A stretch of DNA of 50,726 bases, taken from the NCBI RefSeq assembly GCF_013362995.1, contig NZ_JABWDV010000109.1, positions 1-50,726 on the forward strand, given 5' to 3'. Below, one piece after another: positions 1 through 9,049 of the stretch. This DNA is from Streptomyces sp. TRM64462. Lineage in GTDB: Bacteria; Actinomycetota; Actinomycetes; Streptomycetales; Streptomycetaceae. The notes below the pieces were generated by a model. The model was given only the letters and a program-made list of their open reading frames with translations, was not told the DNA's origin and did not search any database. A program made the position numbers and the translations under genes. Every line of letters begins with the position of its first letter. Position 1 is the first letter of the stretch.

Positions 1-39
1 GGTCCCCCCTGCTCGAGCGGAGCCGAGAGCTTGGGGGAG
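1..39. repeat. Streptomyces intergenic hairpin repeat, copy 1
   Basis: A 39-bp element with C-rich and G-rich ends that can fold into an imperfect hairpin. It is repeated in the same orientation at 50674-50712 with one mismatch (gcggag here, gcgaag there). It lies just downstream of the minus-strand mbtH/ABC/arsR operon, so it may act as that operon's terminator. The family is recognised from memory as common between Streptomyces genes. Confidence 0.75.
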
Positions 40-107
40 TGCGTGCCAGACCCCGCGGCCCAGACATGATCCGCCGGACACGACCTAGGGCCGCACATGA
101 CGGCACG

Positions 108-1109
108 TCAGCTCGCGGCGGGCTCCACGTGGAGGTCCGTCGCGAGCTCGACCGCGAGCCGCGGCCCGTCGATGCCGCCGTCCGCGACGGCGAGCGGGCC
201 GAGCCCCGTGAGCCGCCCGTTGAGCAGGGCCATCCCCAGCGGCGTCACGGTGTGCACGACGTTGTTGCGCACCCGCCGCGTCGTGATCAGACCGGACTCG
301 CGCAGCACCGCCGTGTGCTGGCTGGCGCCGGCCGACGAGATGCCGAGCCGGTCGGCGAGCTGGCTCGTGGAGCAGGCCGCGGTCAGCTCCCGCAGCGCGG
401 CCGCGCGGGTCTGGCCGACCAGCGCGCTCAGCGCCTGCACGCTGGTGTCGGCGCCGCCCCACAGCTCGGCCGGGCGCGTCGTGGCGGCGGGCGCCGGGAA
501 CACCAGGGCGGCCATGCCGGTCTCGCGCTCCGACTCGACGACCAGGCCCACGCGCCCGGGCAGGAACACGGTCGGGCACAGCAGCAGCCCGCGCCCGTCG
601 AGCCGTACCGTACGGTCGGCGCCCTGGCCGTCGTGGACCTCCAGGACGGGGGGCCGCCAGGTGATGCGCGGGTGCAGCGTGGCGAGGAGCCGCTCCACTC
701 CCCCGGTCATGGAGATACGGCCGCGTGCCTCGCACTCGGCCCGCAGGCGCTCCTCGATGCGGTCCCAGTACGGCGCGACCCCGGCCCGCCACACCTCCAG
801 GGCGAGCCGGCCGTGCTCGGGCCTCGGCAGGGCGGGCGCGCCGGTGGCCCGCTCGGCGGCGGACGTCCGTTCGAGCAGGTACAGCAGGCCGTCCGGGGCC
901 CCGGTCGACCGCAGCAGCTGCGGCAGCGGCGCGCCGCGTGCCGGTCTGCGGCGCAGCCGCCCCAGGACCTCGCTGCGCCAGCGCGCGTAGTCGGCGTGGC
1001 CCGACCGTGCCAGTACGCCCAGGGCGAGGGCACCCTCGGCGACGGGGCCGAGGGTGCTGCGCAGGCGGGTACGGGCCAGGTCGGACGCGGTGAGGTGAAT
1101 GCTGAGCAT
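108..1109 (-). CDS. ArsR-type winged-helix regulator with long N-terminal domain
   Basis: A 333-aa protein. The last ~110 residues form an ArsR-like winged helix-turn-helix (SALVGQTRAAALRELTAAC, then DRLGISSAGASQHTAVLRES, then a GLITTRR wing). The first ~220 residues resemble the DUF5937-type domain that precedes such HTHs in actinomycetes. I see no metal-binding Cys cluster, so the signal sensed is unknown. The ATG at 1109 is chosen because the upstream reading frame is a shadow of the ABC gene. It starts 50 bp after the ABC ATPase gene and is probably cotranscribed with it from the SARP-type promoter at 2397-2439. It may control the exporter or act locally. The family call is good; the role is inferred. 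Confidence 0.82.
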   Translation of the reverse strand: MLSIHLTASDLARTRLRSTLGPVAEGALALGVLARSGHADYARWRSEVLGRLRRRPARGAPLPQLLRSTGAPDGLLYLLERTSAAERATGAPALPRPEHGRLALEVWRAGVAPYWDRIEERLRAECEARGRISMTGGVERLLATLHPRITWRPPVLEVHDGQGADRTVRLDGRGLLLCPTVFLPGRVGLVVESERETGMAALVFPAPAATTRPAELWGGADTSVQALSALVGQTRAAALRELTAACSTSQLADRLGISSAGASQHTAVLRESGLITTRRVRNNVVHTVTPLGMALLNGRLTGLGPLAVADGGIDGPRLAVELATDLHVEPAAS

Positions 1110-1159
1110 GGCTCGCTCCCCCGCTGGTGGATGAGGTCCGGGACCGGACCGGTGCCCCG

Positions 1160-2110
1160 CTACGGGGTGGCCGCGGTCCCGGTGAGATGGAGGAAGACGT
1201 CGTCGAGCGTCGGCCGGCGCAGCCCGAACTCCCCGACGTGGACCCCGGCGTCGCGCAGGGCTGCGGCCGCGGCGGCCACGTCGTCCATGCCGTCGACGAC
1301 CCGGAGCGTGACGGTGCCGCGCTCCTCGTCGACGCGGGCCTCGCCGGTGGTGACGGGCGCGAGGGCGGCCAGGGCGTCCGGCAGCCGCGTACGGTCCGCG
1401 AGGGTGAACTCCAGCCGGGCCTCGCCGACCTTGCTCTTGAGCTGGTCCGCGGTGCCCTCGGCGATGACCGCGCCCGCGGCGATGACCACGATCCGGTCGG
1501 CCAGCTGGTCGGCCTCCTCCAGGTACTGGGTGGTCAGCAGGACGGTGACGCCGTCCGCGACGAGGCCGCGCACGGCGTCCCACAGCAGGATGCGGCTGGC
1601 CGGGTCGAGGCCCGTAGTGGGCTCGTCCAAGAACAGCACGGCGGGCCGTACGACGAGGCAGCTCGCCAGGTCGAGGCGGCGCCGCATACCGCCCGAGTAG
1701 GTGCGTACGGGCCGGTCGGCGGCGTCCTGCAGGTCGTACTGTCCGAGGAGCTCGTCGGCGCGGCGCCGCGCGGCGGCCCGGCCCAGGTGCAGCATCCTGC
1801 CGATGAGCATGAGGTTCTGCCGCCCGGTCAGCAGCTCGTCGACGGCGGCGTACTGGCCGGCCAGCGCGATCCGGGCACGCACCTGCCGGGGCTCGCGCAC
1901 CACGTCGTACCCGGCGACGCGCGCGCTGCCCCCGTCGGGGGGCAGCAGCGTCGACAGGACACGGACGGTGGTGGTCTTGCCGGCACCGTTGGGGCCGAGC
2001 AGCCCCAGGACGGTGCCGGCGGGCACGGCCAGGTCGAGGCCGTCGAGTGTCGTCCTGCCCTTGTGGCGCTTGCGGAGGCCCGTCGCCTCGATCGCCGGTT
2101 CGGCGCTCAT
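1160..2110 (-). CDS. DrrA-like antibiotic ABC transporter ATP-binding protein
   Basis: A 316-aa ABC ATPase of the daunorubicin-resistance (DrrA) type, expected to energise an ABC-2 permease in drug or lipid export. Walker A is GPNGAGKTTT (~residue 40), the signature is YSGGMRRRLDLA (~140), and Walker B is AVLFLDEPTTGLDP (~160). A C-terminal domain ending RPTLDDVFLHLTG is typical of this subfamily. The ATG at 2110 follows the MbtH stop (2116) by 5 bp, so the two are coupled. The operon holds no permease; the matching DrrB-like protein is at 13961-14785 beyond an 11-kb block of unrelated genes. Pairing with that permease is inferred from family knowledge and from the shared promoter motif. Confidence 0.92.
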   Translation of the reverse strand: MSAEPAIEATGLRKRHKGRTTLDGLDLAVPAGTVLGLLGPNGAGKTTTVRVLSTLLPPDGGSARVAGYDVVREPRQVRARIALAGQYAAVDELLTGRQNLMLIGRMLHLGRAAARRRADELLGQYDLQDAADRPVRTYSGGMRRRLDLASCLVVRPAVLFLDEPTTGLDPASRILLWDAVRGLVADGVTVLLTTQYLEEADQLADRIVVIAAGAVIAEGTADQLKSKVGEARLEFTLADRTRLPDALAALAPVTTGEARVDEERGTVTLRVVDGMDDVAAAAAALRDAGVHVGEFGLRRPTLDDVFLHLTGTAATP

Positions 2111-2115
2111 GGGGC

Positions 2116-2337
2116 TCAGCGGCTCCGGCCTGCGGCGCTCTGCTCGCGCAGGCTGAGCGGCCGCAGGTCGGTCCAGTTGCTCTCCACGAACGCCACGGCG
2201 GCGTCCCGGGTCCCGGCCTCCATGGCGACGGTCCACCCGTCGGGCACGGCGACGAAGGCGGGCCAGATGCTGTACTGGCCCTCGCTGTTGACCAGCACGA
2301 GGAAGAAGCCGTCCTGGTCGTCGAAGGGGTTGCTCAC
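2116..2337 (-). CDS. MbtH-like NRPS accessory protein
   Basis: A 73-aa protein with the MbtH signature: NPFDDQDGFFLVLVNSEGQ, SIWPAFVAVPDGW, then FVESNWTDLRPLSL. MbtH proteins bind NRPS adenylation domains and are often needed for their folding and activity; the likely partner is the NRPS at 14782-26529. A GTG start at 2337 gives the usual family length, whereas the longer upstream frame is unlike MbtH. It is first in an operon with the ABC ATPase and the ArsR regulator, and its promoter carries the SARP-type repeats. The usual Cys of the CLxYIE motif is replaced by AVAFVE, which is tolerated in the family. Confidence 0.95.
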   Translation of the reverse strand: MSNPFDDQDGFFLVLVNSEGQYSIWPAFVAVPDGWTVAMEAGTRDAAVAFVESNWTDLRPLSLREQSAAGRSR

Positions 2338-2396
2338 GGCGCACGCTCCGTTTCCGGGGGTGTTGGGGCACGACGGTGTTACGGCGGTACGTGCCG

Positions 2397-2439
2397 ATGC
2401 TGCCCCGGCGTACTGACCCGCGACTGACACCCGCCTGAT
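2397..2439 (-). promoter_or_regulatory. SARP-type promoter of the mbtH operon
   Basis: On the minus strand three heptamers occur at exact 11-bp period: ATCAGGC (2439-2433), GTCAGTC (2428-2422) and GTCAGTA (2417-2411). Eight bases then lead to CAGCAT (2402-2397) as the -10. No normal -35 is seen. Known SARP sites (ActII-ORF4, DnrI) use heptamer repeats at 11-bp period, 8 bp before the -10. The predicted RNA start is near 2390, about 50 nt before the mbtH GTG. Confidence 0.75.
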
Positions 2440-2676
2440 GAACGGCTCGACTCCCGCCTGGGCGAGCACACCCCGTTGTCCGGAACGCGACACGAACACG
2501 GCCTCGACCAGCCCGGACAACCCCACGTCCGTCCGGGGCAGCGAACGGTTCTTGCCGCGACGTTCTTCACGTCAGCAGGGTTGAACCGGCCCGGCCGACC
2601 GAGAGGTAGGTGACCTCTCGCAGGGGCCACGCCTGAGCCGAACCCAACCATCCGACCGATGACGGAGATGCCCGAA

Positions 2677-3027
2677 ATGGGCCACATCAAGCGCATAGCT
2701 GTGGGCACACTGGCGACCGGTGCCGCCGTCGCCCTGTCCGTCGCACCTTCGCACGCTTCCGGCGAGACACAGACCCTCCCGCGCTCCGCCTCGACGTCGG
2801 GCGTGTCCATCATGGCCATCCCGCCCGGGTGCAGCGGCTGGATCGACTGGTACGCCGGCCGTAGCCGAGGGCACCTCAACTGCGTGGGGAGCGGCCGAGA
2901 CGTGCGGGTGACCGTCGCGTGCGGCAACGGCAGCATCAAGCGCAGCGCCAGGGGCTACGAGTCCGCCAGGGCCGAGTGCCCGACCGGGCTCGGCGGTGTC
3001 TCGTTGAGCGGCGCATACATCAGCTAG
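2677..3027 (+). CDS. Small secreted Cys-containing protein
   Basis: A 116-aa protein with a clear signal peptide: MGHIKR, then a hydrophobic segment (GTLATGAAVALSVA), then an SHA cleavage site at about residue 27. The mature part is small, basic and Gly/Ser-rich, with four Cys (PGCSGW, LNCVGS, VACGNG, AECPTG) that could form two disulfides. I do not recognise a family. The ATG at 2677 is chosen because GGAG (2664-2667) lies 9 bp upstream; ATGs at 2659 and 2668 are alternatives. It is a single gene transcribed away from mbtH, with no clear functional partner. It marks the left side of the accessory island. Confidence 0.65.
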   Translation: MGHIKRIAVGTLATGAAVALSVAPSHASGETQTLPRSASTSGVSIMAIPPGCSGWIDWYAGRSRGHLNCVGSGRDVRVTVACGNGSIKRSARGYESARAECPTGLGGVSLSGAYIS

Positions 3028-3068
3028 AGCACCCGGAAGCCCCAGGCGGGCGTGAAACTGCCACTTCG

Positions 3069-3649
3069 TCAGCTCCGGGGCCGGCGTCGGCCATGCGGTG
3101 CGGCGTTACAGCGGACGGCGAGGCTCTTGGACTGGTGGAACAGGGCAAGGGTCTGGGTGGCGTGGTTGACGTTGGCGGCAGTGGTGACGATCTTGAACGG
3201 GGTACCGCGTCCGTCGCAGATCAAATGGTGCTTGCTGCCAGTCCTCCACCGGTCGACCGGCGCCGGACTGGTGTCGGCCTCCCCTGTTTCGCGCGGACGT
3301 GGGAGCCGTCGACGCACGCTCTTGACCAGTCCAGCTCGCCGGCCGCGTTCAGCTCGGCGAGCAGGATCCGTGCAACTGGTTGAAGACTCCGGATCTTCTG
3401 CCACCGCTCCAGCCGCCGCCAGCAGGTCCGACCCGAGCCGAACGCCAACTCCAACGGCAGCAGTTGCCAGGCGATGTCGCTGTGCAGCACGTACAGAGTG
3501 TTCTGCAGGCGCAGCCGGTCCGGCACCGGCCGCGGCCCCGGCGCTCTCTCAGGCCAGGGCGGCAGCAACGGCTTGATCTGCGCCCACAGGTCATCGTCCA
3601 CGATCCACGGCCGGTACTCACACCATCCCGAACGGCCGAATTGTCGCAC
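3069..3649 (-). pseudogene. IS5-family transposase remnant
   Basis: Two overlapping frames match an IS5/IS427-type transposase. The first (3221-3649) has the N-terminal DUF4096-like part: DDDLWAQIKPLLPPWPER, LQNTLYVLHSDIAWQLLP, then RACVDGSHVRAK. The second (3069-3404) continues with TSPAPVDRWRTGSKHHLICD and GTPFKIVTTAANVN but then diverges. The C-terminal half with the last catalytic acidic residue is missing. Such elements often use a -1 frameshift, yet the loss of the 3' half makes this a dead fragment. No terminal inverted repeats were identified. It records past insertion activity at the edge of the island. Confidence 0.8.
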
Positions 3650-3695
3650 CGGTCACGGCCAACCAGGACCGCTCAACAAGATCGTGTTACGAGCT

Positions 3696-3732
3696 CGTAG
3701 AGCCTCACCGACCAGGTCGGTGAGGCTCTACG
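3696..3732. terminator. Perfect 18-bp hairpin terminator
   Basis: Arms 3696-3713 and 3715-3732 are exact reverse complements (left arm begins cgtagagcctc) with a single-base spacer. It lies downstream of the minus-strand toxin/immunity pair and upstream of the IS remnant. There is no T-run, which is usual in actinomycetes. A role as terminator is inferred; it could also be left from the IS end. Confidence 0.65.
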
Positions 3733-3810
3733 GAGGCAATCACAAGAGGCGGACTCGATGCTGCATCGCGAAGCGGTTCACACCGCGACTCATCGACTTA
3801 CCGTCGACCA

Positions 3811-4200
3811 CTAATTGCCGAGACTCGGAAACAGATCTCGATCTTCCCAATCGTCACGGAAAGATTCCAGCATCCTCTCGTAATGCCGAATCATTCTGCG
3901 ATCAAGCTTCGTGACACTTTCCAGGTAACGGCTGCGAACTTCCGCCTCCAGCCACCCCCACCTGAATTTGTGAGCGAAGTATTGGACCGCTTCAGCGGAC
4001 GCCGATACAGCTCGCGAGTCAAGCAGTCGCATCATGGCAAGCCTCAACCCGTCCGATTCCGGATGCTGCTCGGCGAAACCTGCCAGCTCGGCCAGGATCG
4101 GATCGACGGCAAGCGTGGAGTTACTTTCGTCGAGGATCCTGGAAACTTCACGAAAGCCCTCCGTCAACAGCCCATATGCATCTACTTCAGGCATTTCCAT
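3811..4200 (-). CDS. Putative immunity protein for the adjacent toxin
   Basis: A 129-aa, acidic, mostly helical protein without signal peptide or membrane segment, rich in Glu, Arg and Leu (AEVRSRYLESVTKLDRR, RHYERMLESFRDDWEDRD). I do not recognise the family. It starts 42 bp after the stop of the large secreted polymorphic toxin in the same direction, the standard place for a cytoplasmic immunity gene. The local DNA is less GC-rich than the flanks, also typical of toxin tips and immunity genes. The immunity role comes from context only. The ATG at 4200 is used; another ATG is at 4194. Confidence 0.6.
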   Translation of the reverse strand: MEMPEVDAYGLLTEGFREVSRILDESNSTLAVDPILAELAGFAEQHPESDGLRLAMMRLLDSRAVSASAEAVQYFAHKFRWGWLEAEVRSRYLESVTKLDRRMIRHYERMLESFRDDWEDRDLFPSLGN

Positions 4201-4242
4201 CCCATCGGCCGATTATAGCTCCAGTTCGGTACACCTTTGAAC

Positions 4243-7200
4243 TTACCAACGCTCCTTGTATGTCTTTTCACCTACGTCAAACCCGGCCTTGATGAACGCA
4301 TTCTCTGCGATCCCCCGCACTTCCGCCCCCTTGGGCTGGTAGTGCCCCGATCTGTTGTCGATCGACTTGAGCCGCCCCTGCCACAGCTTAATCTCACCGG
4401 CCGCTGCTACAGGTGCACCCTGGGCTAGATCTATGTGCCCGAACATACTCCCGATCCTGGTCACCCGCAGCTCGCCACCCGGCAGCACCACATAAATGAA
4501 TCTACCGGTAGCCTCATGCAGTTCATCGAGTGCCGTGAATGGAACCTGCTCAATGGGCCAGGGGCGATCATCCGGCTCCAAATTCTCCCACAGCTTGCAT
4601 TTTTCAGCGTTGTGGACCAGAACCGGAGTGGATCCGGCAAATACATAGTACGTGTGCAGGTCGTCTACCGTGAGGTTGTAAGTGCGAGCCCGCTTATTGA
4701 ACGGGCGATTGCCTCGCACCTCTACACTTGCACCCTTATCAGTGCGGAGCGTCATGCCGACGCGAAGGTCGGCAGCCTCTATCCACGCATTCTCCGAAGG
4801 GGACCAAAATGGATGCTCGTAAGTGGCTGTCAACTCATCTATGCCGCCATCCGTAGCCAGGCGGATTTCGTTGAATCGCTTATCGTGTTCCGTCACGATG
4901 AGGTCGACGACAGCCCGCTCCACCGTCTTGCCACTCACCGGGTCAGTGGCGAGTACCTGGTCGCCGACTCCTATCGACTCGATGTTCTTCGTTGTGTTTC
5001 CCCCCATGAGAACACGAGTGCCAGCAGGGAAACAGGTGAAGCACTTACTCGCTGCTTTGCGGGCTCGTTCCACCGCAGCCAGCTCTTCGAGCGCATCCAC
5101 GACGTTGTCGAGTTTTTTGATCTTACCAACAGGCGTGACGGCGATGGCGAACTCGATGCACCTCGCCACGGTCGGTTCGTTGATGCACTGCTGAAGGTCG
5201 GTGAGCCCAGCCAGCTCTGCGTATATCTTGGCCGATTCCATGGCCAGGGTGGGGTCGAAGTAAGTGTTGTCCGAGCTGATGAGGCACCAGCCAGCGGAGG
5301 GCGTGGGCGGGCAGGCCCGCTTGTCCTTGTTCTTCTCCTCCTGTTTACGCGCTTCTTCGGCAAGCCGGGCGGCTTCGGCGGCTTCGGCGCGGCGCAGTTC
5401 CTCGACACGCTTCCATGCGGCAGAAGCAGCCGCGTCCGCCACGGTGGTGCTCATGCCGGCAGCGAGGGCGGATGTGCGGGCCGCGCGGGCCGCGTCGTGA
5501 GCATCTTCGGCGGAGTTGCGCGCGTAAGTGGCGGAGAATTCCGCGCGGGCGGCGGAGGCTTCGGCATCGGCGGCGTCGCGGTCGGCGGCACTGGCGGCGC
5601 TACGCGCGGTGGCCGCGGACTTCGCAGCCTGCACGGCGGAGGCCTCAGCAGCCTTGGCGGAGTCCTTGGCATCCTCGGCGTACTTGCCAGCGAGGGCGGC
5701 GGACTTCTGGGCTTCGTCGGCGGCGTTGTCTGCTTCGGCGGCAGCCTTGTTGGCAATGGCGGCGGCCTTAGCCGCTTCCCAGGCGTTCTTCTGCGCCGTG
5801 GCGGCGGTGCCTGCCGCCTCAGCAATCAGCTGCCGCATCTGAGTAACGTGGGTGGCCGCGAGCTGGTCCTTGCGGTCGGCCATATACTGACCAGCCTGGA
5901 CGAAGAAGTGCAGCTTCTCGGGCGGTCCGGATAGCGCGGTCTTGGCGGCCGCTTCCACTTCGGGACCACCGCTGCTGCTCAACTGGGTGGCACGGACGCG
6001 TTCATCGATGATGCGGGCGGTGTACTGGCCACTGTAGAGAAAGGTGAGCAGTGCCTTGGGCGAGCCGTCGCGGAGGGCCTTCTCGGCTTCTTCCTTGACG
6101 CTGGGACCTCCCGTACTGCTGACCTGGGTGACCTTGACGCGATAGTCGGAGATCGCTGCTTCGTACTGACCGTTGGCCAGGAAGGCGTTGATCTGCTGCG
6201 CGTCGCCCTTGAGCGCCTCGCCAGCTGCCGTGCGGACGGCACCGTACGGGCTTTCAGTGGCCAGTTGTGCCACGCGCTGACGCGCATCGTCCTGAGCTGC
6301 CTTCTGCCAGCCCGAACGCAGGTACTCCAGGATCTCGCCGTCGGTACCGCCAAGGGACCTGGAAGCGGCTTCCTGGCCCCACGGGCCGCGGTTCTTCATC
6401 ACCTCCAGGGCGAACTTGCGTCCCTTAACCGCGACGGCGTGGATATCCACACCGGGTTGGGCCGCTTCAGCGGCAAGCCGATCCGCCTCCGCGTCAAGGT
6501 CCTGGTTGTACTTGAGGGCGTGGCCTAGGCCGATGGTCAACTTGTCGTCGGCGGCCTTCAGGTCCCTGGCACGTTCAATCGCCGTCGCGGTGCGGGTGGC
6601 GAGGTCCTCCGCCTCCGTCTCCCGCGCGATCTCGAACACCTTCTTGGCGGTGTCCACCGCCTTCGTTGCGGTGTCGGCTGCCTTCTTTGCCTCACCCGCG
6701 TGTTTGGTGGACTCAGCAGCGGCCGTGGCGGCTTCGCCCGCGTGCGCGGCGGCTTCGTCGGCCGCTGCGGCGGCGTTGGTGGCATGGGCGGCAGCGGAGT
6801 TGGCGGCGTCACGGGCCTCGAAGGCAGCCGCAGCCGACTTGCGGGCCAGCGACTCCGAAGCGGCTGCCGCGCGGCTCGCCTCATGAGCATGGCGGCGTGC
6901 CTGTGCGGCGGCTGCCCGAGCGTCCCCGGAGGACGCACCCGCAGCGTCAGCGAAGCCGCTGGCTCTCTCAGCTTCATCTGCGGCTGCGTCGGCGTTGCCC
7001 GACGCGGCCTTGGCCGCCAACGCGGCCTCACCCGCGGCTAGGGAAGCCTGACCCGCCGCACCCGCGGCTGCTGCGGCCTTGTTCGCTCCCTGCGCCGCTA
7101 CTCGGGCCTTCACCGCGGCGTCCCTGGCGGTTCCGGCCTTGCCTGCATCCGATGCGGCAGCACTGGCCGCGCTGCGCGCATTGGCCGCCGCGTTGGCGGC

Positions 7201-8214
7201 TCCGATCGCGGCGGACGCGGCGGCTGCGGCAGCGCTGGCCGCGACGCGGGCCGCGTGGTTAGCTGCGTTCGCCGCACCGATGGCCTGACGGGCAGCAGCA
7301 GCCGCTCCGCGCGCAGCCTCAGCCGCGCGGCCCGCAGCATTGGCGGCCCGGACCGAGTCCTTGCCGGCGGCTTCCGTCTCATCAGCCGCCTTCTGGGCAG
7401 CTTCCTTCGCCAGCTTTGAGGCCTGTACCGCGCGAGCGGATGCTTCTTTGGCGGCGTTCTTCGAGGCGGCGGCCTGCGCGCCGGCCTGCTCGGCCCGGAC
7501 TGCCAACTGTGTGATGGTGGCGCGCTCATCGTCCCGGGCCCGGGCCACATGCTGACCGACGTCGAGGAACTCGCGGACGTCGTCCGGCGTTCCCCTTAGC
7601 GCCAGCTTCCCCGCGGCCTCCACCGCGGGTCCGCCCGCGCTGATGAGCTGCACGACCTGCACACGTTCGTCCATCTCACGCGCGTCGTACTGCCCCTCCT
7701 CCAGGAACTTTGTCACGGCCTCAGGGCCGTCCTTCAGAGCGGCCATGCCCTTCTCTTTCACACCTGGACCACCGGTGCTGATGATCTGGGTGACCTGGAC
7801 ACGCTGGTCCTGCTCCAACGGAGCCTGCCAGCCCGACCTCAAAAAGGCCCGCACCGTCTCCGCATTGTTCGTGGCGAGAGCCGTCTTGGCCGCCTCTCGC
7901 ACAGCGGGACCACCGACACTGAAGACCCGGACTGCCGATATGCGCTCGTCGTGATTGTCGGCGCTTTCGTACTCGACACTGAGGAACTTCTGGACGTCCT
8001 CGTCCGACCCAAGCAGCGCGGCCTCGGCCGCAGCCTTCACGCCAGGGCCGCCGAGGGTCCACAGCTGCACGACCTGACCGCGCGCCGACAATTGCGGCAA
8101 AGTCGCGTCACTGTCGGCCGGGTCGGCAGAGTATGCCGGAGTTGCGCTTAGCAAACCGATCAGCAGAGTGGCGGAGAGCATGGCTGCCTTCGCCCTGCGG
8201 ACATGCGAAGGCAT
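4243..8214 (-). CDS. Secreted polymorphic toxin: ALF repeats, Ala-rich coiled coils, Hint domain, C-terminal toxin tip
   Basis: A 1323-aa protein. Signal peptide: MPSHVRRAKAAMLSATLL, ending ATPAYSA. Two blocks of ALF repeats follow (STGGPGVKEKGMAAL-type units, ~residues 30-230 and ~630-790), each followed by a long Ala-rich coiled-coil stretch. A pretoxin part (~1000-1080) precedes a Hint self-processing domain that starts CFTCFPAGTRVLMGG and ends TPVLVHNAEKC. The last ~120 residues form a distinct tip with NRSGHYQPKG and AENAFIKAGFDV, resembling small nuclease-type tips of other polymorphic toxins; its activity is not assigned. The ATG at 8214 has GAAGG 7 bp upstream. The immunity candidate follows directly. 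Likely used against related bacteria. Confidence 0.85.
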   Translation of the reverse strand: MPSHVRRAKAAMLSATLLIGLLSATPAYSADPADSDATLPQLSARGQVVQLWTLGGPGVKAAAEAALLGSDEDVQKFLSVEYESADNHDERISAVRVFSVGGPAVREAAKTALATNNAETVRAFLRSGWQAPLEQDQRVQVTQIISTGGPGVKEKGMAALKDGPEAVTKFLEEGQYDAREMDERVQVVQLISAGGPAVEAAGKLALRGTPDDVREFLDVGQHVARARDDERATITQLAVRAEQAGAQAAASKNAAKEASARAVQASKLAKEAAQKAADETEAAGKDSVRAANAAGRAAEAARGAAAAARQAIGAANAANHAARVAASAAAAAASAAIGAANAAANARSAASAAASDAGKAGTARDAAVKARVAAQGANKAAAAAGAAGQASLAAGEAALAAKAASGNADAAADEAERASGFADAAGASSGDARAAAAQARRHAHEASRAAAASESLARKSAAAAFEARDAANSAAAHATNAAAAADEAAAHAGEAATAAAESTKHAGEAKKAADTATKAVDTAKKVFEIARETEAEDLATRTATAIERARDLKAADDKLTIGLGHALKYNQDLDAEADRLAAEAAQPGVDIHAVAVKGRKFALEVMKNRGPWGQEAASRSLGGTDGEILEYLRSGWQKAAQDDARQRVAQLATESPYGAVRTAAGEALKGDAQQINAFLANGQYEAAISDYRVKVTQVSSTGGPSVKEEAEKALRDGSPKALLTFLYSGQYTARIIDERVRATQLSSSGGPEVEAAAKTALSGPPEKLHFFVQAGQYMADRKDQLAATHVTQMRQLIAEAAGTAATAQKNAWEAAKAAAIANKAAAEADNAADEAQKSAALAGKYAEDAKDSAKAAEASAVQAAKSAATARSAASAADRDAADAEASAARAEFSATYARNSAEDAHDAARAARTSALAAGMSTTVADAAASAAWKRVEELRRAEAAEAARLAEEARKQEEKNKDKRACPPTPSAGWCLISSDNTYFDPTLAMESAKIYAELAGLTDLQQCINEPTVARCIEFAIAVTPVGKIKKLDNVVDALEELAAVERARKAASKCFTCFPAGTRVLMGGNTTKNIESIGVGDQVLATDPVSGKTVERAVVDLIVTEHDKRFNEIRLATDGGIDELTATYEHPFWSPSENAWIEAADLRVGMTLRTDKGASVEVRGNRPFNKRARTYNLTVDDLHTYYVFAGSTPVLVHNAEKCKLWENLEPDDRPWPIEQVPFTALDELHEATGRFIYVVLPGGELRVTRIGSMFGHIDLAQGAPVAAAGEIKLWQGRLKSIDNRSGHYQPKGAEVRGIAENAFIKAGFDVGEKTYKERW

Positions 8215-8515
8215 AGTAGCGCCTTCACTGATCTTCGTCGTTCTTTCCGGTCTCCATCGTGCTCTCAACACGTAAGTCCCTTCAGAAGCGCATGGGAGTC
8301 ATAACCCATATCGCACTTGAGTGGTTTGTCCGGTCCCATTGAGGGGTCAGGGCGTGAGACAGAGGCGCCGCAGCTCCCGACCGGGAAGCGAAATTCGAGA
8401 TTCCGCAACCACACTGATGCACTGTCTGCTTGACGCCATGACAGTTCATCACTTTACATGACCCATACATATGCGAAGATGTTGTGCTCACCAGCACCCA
8501 CCGGAAGGAAATTTG
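8215..8515. promoter_or_regulatory. Divergent intergenic region with candidate promoter
   Basis: This 301-bp gap separates the toxin gene (minus) from the secreted-protein gene (plus) and must hold both promoters. On the plus strand TTGACG (8430-8435) and TTACAT (8454-8459), 18 bp apart, are a plausible sigma-70-type promoter for the gene at 8516. The region is clearly less GC-rich than its surroundings. I see no palindromic operator and no convincing ORF. Confidence 0.4.
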
Positions 8516-9028
8516 GTGATTAAGCGTGCCCGTAGGGCTCTGCTGACCGGCGTCGTCGGCGTGGCTCTTGCAGGAATCGGCATCACGACCCTTGCCGTCG
8601 CGCAGGCAAGCCCGCGCACCGCGCCACCACAGGCACCCATTGACAGGGACATGCCCTCCGCAATCGAGAACTACGAGCACCCGGGAGCCGCGCGCATCCT
8701 CGAGGAGCGCGGCATCACCCTCAAGAGGGGTGATGGGCACATCGTGCTCACCGACTGCGGGCCCACCAACGACATATGGGTTGAATCACGGGTTAGCAAA
8801 GAAGGGTTCTGCTTCGACGTCACCGCCACGTCGGGCTACCTGACGCTGGAGCTTCCGAACACCTTCAACATCTGGACTGAAGACCACTCGGTGCGCGCCA
8901 CGCTCATGGCCGAGGGCGCGGAGACAGTCGTCAACGTACCCAAGAACGACATGGCGGCCGTCGGCGAAGGCGACGACACCACCGGCAACAAGCCCTCCGT
9001 CCTGGTCGAACTCCGCGTCACCGGCTGA
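8516..9028 (+). CDS. Secreted protein of unknown function, partner of the pseudoprotease
   Basis: A 170-aa protein with a signal peptide (VIKRARRALL, hydrophobic core TGVVGVALAGIGITTLAVA, then QAS). The mature part has two Cys (TDCGPTN, EGFCFDV), which could pair, and a beta-rich pattern (YLTLELPNTFNIWT, RATLMAEGAETVVNVP). I do not recognise the family. The GTG at 8516 is chosen because GGAAGGA lies ~7 bp upstream and the signal peptide then begins correctly. It lies 21 bp before the trypsin/FG-GAP gene, so the two are probably cotranscribed and secreted together. Confidence 0.75.
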   Translation: MIKRARRALLTGVVGVALAGIGITTLAVAQASPRTAPPQAPIDRDMPSAIENYEHPGAARILEERGITLKRGDGHIVLTDCGPTNDIWVESRVSKEGFCFDVTATSGYLTLELPNTFNIWTEDHSVRATLMAEGAETVVNVPKNDMAAVGEGDDTTGNKPSVLVELRVTG

Positions 9029-9049
9029 CTCAGCAGTAAGGAATCAATC

